37,422 bases of DNA, taken from positions 1 to 37,422 of the forward strand of contig CAZEMR010000028.1 in the NCBI GenBank assembly GCA_964513465.1, in the 5' to 3' direction. The notes beneath the pieces are model-generated. The model was not told the origin of the DNA, made no database searches, and saw only the letters and a program-made list of their open reading frames with translations. The translations under genes and the position numbers were made by a program. Position 1 is the stretch's first letter, and each line of letters begins with the position of its first letter. Below, piece after piece: positions 32,175-37,422 of the stretch. This DNA is from CAZEMR01 sp964513465 (GTDB lineage: Bacteria > Bacteroidota > Ignavibacteria > Kapaibacteriales > UBA2268).

Positions 32175-33718
32175 TGAGTGAAAACAATACAAATATCGCC
32201 CAAAAGCTCAATCCGGTATTCGACCGAATTCTGGAACAGGTGAAAAGCGCCGAAGCCGAGATCGACATCCGCGAATTCGGCAAAGTTATCTACAGCGGGC
32301 GCGGAATCACCCGCGTGGCAGGCCTTCCGGATGTCGAATACGAAGAGCTGGTACGCTTCCACGGGGGCCGCTACGGCATTGCGTTCAATCTTGACGAATC
32401 CGAAGTCGCTGTCGTCATGCTCGACGAGAGCGAGGAGGTTTATTCCGGCAGCGAAGCTCGCCGCACAGGCCGCACTCTCGACGTACCGGTCGGCGAAGAT
32501 ATAATCGGCCGCGTAATCGACCCCATCGGGCGTCCACTCGACGACCGCGGCGCCATCGAATATTCAGGCAGGCGGCAGATAGAACGCGAGGCCCCGGCGA
32601 TTATGGACCGATCCCCCGTCGAACAGCCCGTCCAGACCGGCATACAGGTAATCGACGCGCTGATCCCCATCGGACGCGGCCAGCGCGAGCTGATACTCGG
32701 CGACCGCCAGACCGGTAAGACTTCGATCGCACTTGACGCCATAATTAATCAGGACAAAAGCGACATTATAAGTATATACTGCGCTGTAGGCAAACGCAGC
32801 GCCGCCGTTGCGAATGTGATCGCCGAGCTCGAGGAATTCGGAGCAATGGAACGCACAATCATCGTTGCCGCCACCGGCGACAACACCCCGGGCATGAACT
32901 TCGCCGCACCATTTGCGGCCACTTCGATCGGCGAATATTTTATGGACATGGGCCGCGATGTGTTGATCGTTTACGACGATCTGACAAGCCATGCCCGCGC
33001 ATACCGCGAGCTCTCGCTGCTACTCAGGCGGCCTCCGGCCCGCGAGGCATACCCCGGCGATATTTTCTATCTGCATTCGCGGCTCTTAGAGCGATCGACG
33101 CATCTGAGCGAGGAGATCGGCGGCGGCTCGCTGACCGCATTGCCAATAATCGAAACCCAGGCGCAGAATATCTCGGATTATATTCCCACAAATCTGATTT
33201 CGATCACAGACGGGCAAATTTACCTATCCCCCGATCTCTTTCTGGCGGGCGCGCTCCCGGCGATCGACGTCGGAAAGTCGGTATCGCGCGTTGGAGGCAA
33301 AACCCAGCTCCCGGCATATCGCGAAGTCGCCGGCGATCTCCGGCTGGCGTATTCGCAGTTCGAAGAGCTCGAATCGTTCTCGCGATTCGGTACCCGGCTC
33401 GACGAAGAAACCCGCAAAACGCTCGAGCGCGGCCGCCGCGTTCGCGAGGTATTCAAACAAAACGAGCATGACACATTCACCGTCGCCGAGCAGATTGCCG
33501 TATTGCTCGCGGTCAACGAGGGCCTGCTCGACGAAGTGGAGCTGTCGGATATGGATCAGGCCAAGAAATTGATCCGCAGGAATGTGCTCGGGGAAAATGA
33601 AAAAATCTCCGAAAAAATTCAATCAGGTAAAAAACTCGAAGATGAAGATATTGAAAAATTGACGAAATCTACGCGGAAAATTCTCGAAAGCGAGGGGTTG
33701 ACAAATGGAACAAGCTGA
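32174..33718 (+). CDS. atpA: N-type F-ATPase subunit alpha
   Basis: A 514-residue alpha subunit with P-loop GDRQTGKT (176-183), the beta-barrel N-terminal domain (DIREFGKVIYSGRGITRVAG), VYDDLTSHARAYRELSLLLRRPP and a conserved SITDGQIYL/LPAIDVGKSVSRVGG region. It alternates with beta in the F1 hexamer. It starts within the TAATG junction to atpF and overlaps atpG by 14 bases. Confidence 0.97.
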   Translation: MSENNTNIAQKLNPVFDRILEQVKSAEAEIDIREFGKVIYSGRGITRVAGLPDVEYEELVRFHGGRYGIAFNLDESEVAVVMLDESEEVYSGSEARRTGRTLDVPVGEDIIGRVIDPIGRPLDDRGAIEYSGRRQIEREAPAIMDRSPVEQPVQTGIQVIDALIPIGRGQRELILGDRQTGKTSIALDAIINQDKSDIISIYCAVGKRSAAVANVIAELEEFGAMERTIIVAATGDNTPGMNFAAPFAATSIGEYFMDMGRDVLIVYDDLTSHARAYRELSLLLRRPPAREAYPGDIFYLHSRLLERSTHLSEEIGGGSLTALPIIETQAQNISDYIPTNLISITDGQIYLSPDLFLAGALPAIDVGKSVSRVGGKTQLPAYREVAGDLRLAYSQFEELESFSRFGTRLDEETRKTLERGRRVREVFKQNEHDTFTVAEQIAVLLAVNEGLLDEVELSDMDQAKKLIRRNVLGENEKISEKIQSGKKLEDEDIEKLTKSTRKILESEGLTNGTS

Positions 33719-34592
33719 GCAATTAAAGAAAAAAATCGACAGCGCAAAAGACCTCCGCTCGGTGGTTAAAACCATGAAGGCGCTTGCGGCAGTCAACATC
33801 CGCAGCCTCGAAAAAGCAGCGAACTCCTTAGATGACTACGTCGAAATTATCGAAATGGGGCTGCACATAGCAATGAGATCGGGCAAAGCGCAAATATCCG
33901 CGCGGGAGCATGGCCACCGCCACAGAACCGGTATCGTCGTATTCGGCGCCGGTCGCGGAATGAGCGGCCGGTTTAACGCAAAAATCACCGATTTTCTGAT
34001 CGAGAGAATCGACAAAATGAATATCATACCTGGCGACCGCGCGATTATCACAATCGGCGACCGAATCAGGCCACGCCTCGAACGCGAAGGCCTGATGATC
34101 GACAAGGTATTCCCGATTGCCGATACGATCGACGAGATACCGCCGCTGGTCGACGAATTGATTATCGAAATCGAGAGCTGGCGTGCCGACCGGAATTTCG
34201 ATCGGATATTATTATTTAATAATCGTCCGAAATCCGGCGCTTCATTCCATCCCGAAATGAATTTTCTGATGCCGCTCAACCTGCAGTGGCTATCTGAGCT
34301 CAGGCATAAACACTGGGATTCGCGATCGCTGCCGACGTTTACGATGGAATGGGAGGATTTATTCGCAGGCCTGATACGGCAGTATTTCTTCTCGGCCTGC
34401 TACCGCGCATTTGCCGAATCGCTGGCGGCCGAAAACGCCGCCCGGCTGGCATCGATGCAGGCCGCCGAGAAAAATATCGAAGAGTTGCTCGACGATTTGA
34501 ACTCGAAATATAATCACCAGCGCCAGTCGCAGATCACCAGCGAATTGCTTGATATTGTCAGCGGTTTTGAAACAATTTCTGAAGATGAATAA
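33705..34592 (+). CDS. atpG: N-type F-ATPase subunit gamma
   Basis: The 295-residue gamma subunit has its N-terminal helix (LKKKIDSAKDLRSVVKTMKALAAVNIRSLEKA) and a C-terminal helix (FAESLAAENAARLASMQAAEKNIEELLDDLNSKYNHQRQSQITSELLDIV, given in part) that make the rotor coiled coil. The middle part is more divergent than usual for gamma, a feature of N-ATPases. It is the last gene of the N-ATPase set; a 2-hydroxyacid dehydrogenase follows after 26 bases with no terminator. Confidence 0.95.
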   Translation: MEQAEQLKKKIDSAKDLRSVVKTMKALAAVNIRSLEKAANSLDDYVEIIEMGLHIAMRSGKAQISAREHGHRHRTGIVVFGAGRGMSGRFNAKITDFLIERIDKMNIIPGDRAIITIGDRIRPRLEREGLMIDKVFPIADTIDEIPPLVDELIIEIESWRADRNFDRILLFNNRPKSGASFHPEMNFLMPLNLQWLSELRHKHWDSRSLPTFTMEWEDLFAGLIRQYFFSACYRAFAESLAAENAARLASMQAAEKNIEELLDDLNSKYNHQRQSQITSELLDIVSGFETISEDE

Positions 34593-34618
34593 CTATTAAA
34601 TATTTATAAGGAGAATTT

Positions 34619-35623
34619 ATGAAAATTGTAATATTCCAGGCAGAAGAATGGGAAATTGACCGATTCAAAGACCTCGCCGAAGATTTTGATGTCGAATTCG
34701 AACGCGAAGAACTCGATGCCGAAAACGCATCGCATCATTCCGATGCTGAAATTATTTCGACATTTATTTATTCAGATCTCGGACGCGAAACGCTCGAAAA
34801 AATGCCTGATCTTAAGCTTATAGCTACCCGCTCGACGGGCTACGACCACATCGACCTCGATTATTGCAGCGAACACGGAATCAAAGTGGCCAATGTGCCA
34901 AGCTATGGCGACACTACGGTCGCCGAGCATGTATTTGGACTTCTGCTGACAATTTCGCATAATATATATGACTCGGTCGAACGCGTGATGAAGGGCGAAT
35001 TTTCGCTGCAGGGTCTGCGCGGATTCGACCTTGCGGGAAAAATTCTCGGCGTAGTCGGCACCGGCTCTATCGGCCGGCATGTTATCCGAATCGCCAAAGG
35101 ATTCGATATGCAGGTCATAGCCTATGATGTTTACCCCGACGAGGATTTTGCAAAAGAGATGGGCTTCGAATATGTCGATCAGCCAGAGCTATTGCGGCGT
35201 TCGGACATCATCACTCTGCATGTGCCTTCTACTCAGTCCACACGGCATATGCTTTCTGAAAATGAATTTGACAAAATGAAAAAAGGTGTGATTATCATCA
35301 ATACCGCCCGCGGAGATGTGATCGACAACACCGCTTTTCTGCGCGCGCTGGCCGAGGGCAAGATCAAAGCCGCAGGGCTCGACGTACTGCCCGAGGAACC
35401 TGTTATACGCGAGGAAGGCGAGCTGCTAAGGTCGGTATTCCGCAAAACTCACGATCTGGACCAGATACTCGCCGACCAGGTGCTCATCCGGCTTCGCAAT
35501 GTATATATCACCCCGCATAATGCATTCAATACCGATGAAGCTCTTGGCGAGATAATCGACACGACGATGGACAATATCCGCGCATTCATCGACGGCAGCC
35601 CCGAAAATATTATCAATGAATAA
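34619..35623 (+). CDS. NAD-dependent D-2-hydroxyacid dehydrogenase (D-lactate dehydrogenase-like)
   Basis: The 334-residue enzyme has the family layout: N-terminal catalytic half, NAD-binding GTGSIGRHV (147-155), then Arg231 in NTARGDVID, Glu260 in VLPEEPV and His300 in TPHNAFN, the catalytic triad. LdhA-like features (RSTGYDHIDLDYCSEHGIKVANVPSYGDTTVAEH, in part) favour D-lactate formation from pyruvate with NADH, though phosphoglycerate and formate dehydrogenases share the fold. TAAGGAG stands ahead of ATG. It sits between an ATPase and adenylate kinase; recycling of NADH when respiration fails is the likely use (inference). Confidence 0.92.
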   Translation: MKIVIFQAEEWEIDRFKDLAEDFDVEFEREELDAENASHHSDAEIISTFIYSDLGRETLEKMPDLKLIATRSTGYDHIDLDYCSEHGIKVANVPSYGDTTVAEHVFGLLLTISHNIYDSVERVMKGEFSLQGLRGFDLAGKILGVVGTGSIGRHVIRIAKGFDMQVIAYDVYPDEDFAKEMGFEYVDQPELLRRSDIITLHVPSTQSTRHMLSENEFDKMKKGVIIINTARGDVIDNTAFLRALAEGKIKAAGLDVLPEEPVIREEGELLRSVFRKTHDLDQILADQVLIRLRNVYITPHNAFNTDEALGEIIDTTMDNIRAFIDGSPENIINE

Positions 35624-35674
35624 TTATTATCAACGAATAATATTATTTAATTAAAAATAAATCGGAGAGAACAA

Positions 35675-36367
35675 ATGAAAAGCACTACGAAAAAATTAGC
35701 AGCAATATTTCTTGGTCCGCCGGGCAGCGGCAAAAGCTCTGTGGCCGAACAACTCGAAGCCGAAGAGCACACCGCCACAATCAATACCGGCCGGATTCTT
35801 AGAAAGGAAATCAATAAGCAATCTGATCTGGGCGAAAAAATTAAGGACTACATCCAGCAGGGCAAGCTTGCCCCGACCCCGCTGGTCAAGGAAGCAGTCT
35901 CGAAGATTCTGGCCGATACCGACGAGGAATATGTGGTATTCGACGGATTCCCCCGCAGCCGCAGCCAGCTAAAGGAATTCGGTGAAATCTGCCGCGATAA
36001 TAATTGCGAGCTGACGGCGGTGGTAATATTCGAGACAAATCGCGAAGTGGCCCGCAAACGCCTGACCGGCCGGCGTATATGCGAATATGACGGACGAATA
36101 TATAATCTATACTTTAATCCTCCGCCCGGGGACTCGCCCTGCGCAAAGGACAAATCGCTTCTTACGCAGCGCGACGACGACAAGGCCGAAACGGTCGAAA
36201 ATCGCTTTGAGGAATATGACGAAACCACACGGCCGCTGGTGGAATTCTTCTTGACGGAGAATCCGGGAATCACCCATTCGATTAATACCGAAAAAGAAAT
36301 GGAGGAGATGTTCGTGAGCGTGCTCTCGACGTTAAAACAAGCGGGCTGGAATAAATTGCCGGTCTGA
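35675..36367 (+). CDS. adk: Adenylate kinase
   Basis: The 230-residue protein has P-loop GPPGSGKS (14-21), AMP-binding INTGRILR (Thr38, Arg43), the FDGFPRSRSQ segment, LID domain RRICEYDGRIYNLYFNPPPG and QRDDDKAETVENR, so it is a long-form adenylate kinase without zinc cysteines. It equilibrates ATP and AMP with two ADP. PEP synthase in the same gene row makes AMP, so the pairing is metabolically sensible. A Shine-Dalgarno (CGGAGAG) precedes ATG. The usual Asp in the STGD motif is Arg40, which is unusual but keeps the Thr and Arg. It could be an additional, specialised paralogue. Confidence 0.9.
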   Translation: MKSTTKKLAAIFLGPPGSGKSSVAEQLEAEEHTATINTGRILRKEINKQSDLGEKIKDYIQQGKLAPTPLVKEAVSKILADTDEEYVVFDGFPRSRSQLKEFGEICRDNNCELTAVVIFETNREVARKRLTGRRICEYDGRIYNLYFNPPPGDSPCAKDKSLLTQRDDDKAETVENRFEEYDETTRPLVEFFLTENPGITHSINTEKEMEEMFVSVLSTLKQAGWNKLPV

Positions 36368-36426
36368 ATCAATTAATTTATATAAAAATCAATCATTTAT
36401 TTGTTGAATATATCAAAGGAGAAATT

Positions 36427-37422
36427 ATGTGTAAAGTAGCAATCAATGGATTAGGGCGTATCGGCAGAGCCGCGCTGAAGATCATTCTCGACAGAGACGA
36501 CATCGAACTCGTCGCAGTCAACGACCTTGTTTCCGCCGAAAATCTGGCTTATCTGCTCAGATACGATACGGTTTATGGCCGCTATGACAAAAAGGTCGAA
36601 TTCAGCGACAAGGAATTAATTATCGAAGGCAAAAGCTACCCGAAGTTCAGCGAAAAAGACCCCGCAAGTCTTCCCTGGAAGGATCTGGGCTGCGAAATCG
36701 TGCTCGAATCCACCGGGATTTTTACAAATCGCGAGGGCATGCAAAAGCATCTCGACGCTGGCGCCAAAAAGGTCGTGCTCTCGGCTCCGGCAAAGTCGTC
36801 CGACGTACCGACGGTTGTCCACGGCGTCAACGAAATCGACTATTCGGAGGATATGATCTCCTGCGCGAGCTGCACCACGAATTGCACTGCGCCTGTTATG
36901 GAGATAATGGATCGCCGCATCGGCATCAAAAAAGCAATTATGACCACTATCCATGCCTACACCGCCTCGCAGTCAATAGTCGATGGCCCGGCCAAAAAGA
37001 TGCGCCGCGGACGCGCAGGAGCAGCCAATCTGGTGCCCACTTCGACCGGCGCAGCCAAAGCCACCTCGCTGACTCTGCCCCAGCTTAAGAATAAATTCGA
37101 CGGCGTCGCCGTGCGCGGGCCCGTGCCGGTGGGATCAATCACCGACATCAATTTTATTGCAAAACGCGCGACTTCGGCCGACGAAATCAACAAAATATTC
37201 CGCGAGGAAGCCAATACCGACCGCTACCGCGGAATACTCGGCGCATCGGACGACGAGCTGGTATCGAGCGACATCATCATGGACCCGCGCGCTTCGATAG
37301 TCGATCTGCCGATGACCCAGGTTGTCGACGGCGACCTTGTAAAGGTCATGAGCTGGTACGACAACGAATGGGGCTATGCGAATCAGATGGTTCGCGAAAC
37401 AATCAAAGTTGCCAAAAAGGGA
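36427..37422 (+). CDS. gap: Glyceraldehyde-3-phosphate dehydrogenase, type I (cut by window end)
   Basis: The reading frame from ATG at 36427 (AAGGAG just ahead) stays open for 332 codons to the window end, so only the last few residues are missing. It has NGLGRIGR, an NAD-preferring Asp33 (VNDL), the active site ASCTTNC with Cys149 and His176 in HAYTASQ, and SWYDNEWGYANQM near the C-terminus. It oxidises and phosphorylates glyceraldehyde-3-phosphate with NAD+. Cys146 replaces the usual Asn in SNASCTTN. Same-strand spacing of 59 bases after adenylate kinase suggests the same operon. Confidence 0.95.
   Translation, partial: MCKVAINGLGRIGRAALKIILDRDDIELVAVNDLVSAENLAYLLRYDTVYGRYDKKVEFSDKELIIEGKSYPKFSEKDPASLPWKDLGCEIVLESTGIFTNREGMQKHLDAGAKKVVLSAPAKSSDVPTVVHGVNEIDYSEDMISCASCTTNCTAPVMEIMDRRIGIKKAIMTTIHAYTASQSIVDGPAKKMRRGRAGAANLVPTSTGAAKATSLTLPQLKNKFDGVAVRGPVPVGSITDINFIAKRATSADEINKIFREEANTDRYRGILGASDDELVSSDIIMDPRASIVDLPMTQVVDGDLVKVMSWYDNEWGYANQMVRETIKVAKKG

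Noticed and set aside
1..37422. tRNA, rRNA, CRISPR arrays, insertion sequences, phage genes
   Set aside because: No cloverleaf, rRNA core, regularly spaced repeats, transposase or integrase was seen on either strand.

Overview
The window is a dense bacterial chromosome segment of roughly 50% GC in genes and AT-rich between them. No rRNA, tRNA, insertion sequence, phage gene or CRISPR array was seen. An MXAN_6640-type secreted metalloprotease with a NPF-type C-terminal module, a DUF2851 protein, a DUF6485 protein, lipoproteins and a small beta-barrel-like protein suggest a diderm bacterium, perhaps of the FCB group or a related candidate phylum. This placement is inference from gene content; no marker gene fixes it.

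Left part (1-11.4 kb): a pair of REP-like palindromes, a DUF302 gene, then a + strand cluster (fibronectin-like secreted protein, metalloprotease, orphan ABC ATPase, MltD-like lytic transglycosylase lipoprotein). Facing it are pyruvate kinase and a membrane protein. Next come a small beta-barrel candidate, a metallophosphoesterase, a HAD phosphatase, a Cys-rich DUF6485 protein, a small hypothetical protein and a DUF2851 protein.

Middle (11.4-21 kb, all on the - strand): an unusual run made of a 1008-residue helical protein with a degenerate P-loop NTPase domain, followed by two MscS-type mechanosensitive channels. Upstream of it lie a P2A-type (Ca2+-ATPase-like) cation pump and a YfbK-like von Willebrand A lipoprotein.

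Right part (21.5-37.4 kb, all on the + strand): small membrane protein, six-BON-domain protein, CBS-pair protein and an atypical dodecin, followed by a tightly packed run: PEP synthase, then an N-type (Na+-translocating) F-ATPase operon in the order atpD-C-Q-[CPA2 antiporter]-R-B-E-F-A-G, then a D-2-hydroxyacid dehydrogenase, adenylate kinase and GAPDH (cut by the window end). The PEP synthase stop overlaps the atpD start, and the antiporter sits inside the ATPase operon with a 3-nt gap on one side and a 4-nt overlap on the other.

Reading them together (inference): the right half looks like an ion-homeostasis and energy-stress module. The N-ATPase would pump Na+ out at the cost of ATP, the antiporter would exchange Na+ and H+, PEP synthase and adenylate kinase would rebalance pyruvate, PEP and adenylates, and the dehydrogenase and GAPDH would handle NADH. 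The MscS channels, P-type pump, CBS, BON and dodecin genes fit the same theme. The most novel-looking points are the antiporter embedded in the N-ATPase operon, the pps-atp coupling, and the degenerate NTPase plus double-MscS operon.
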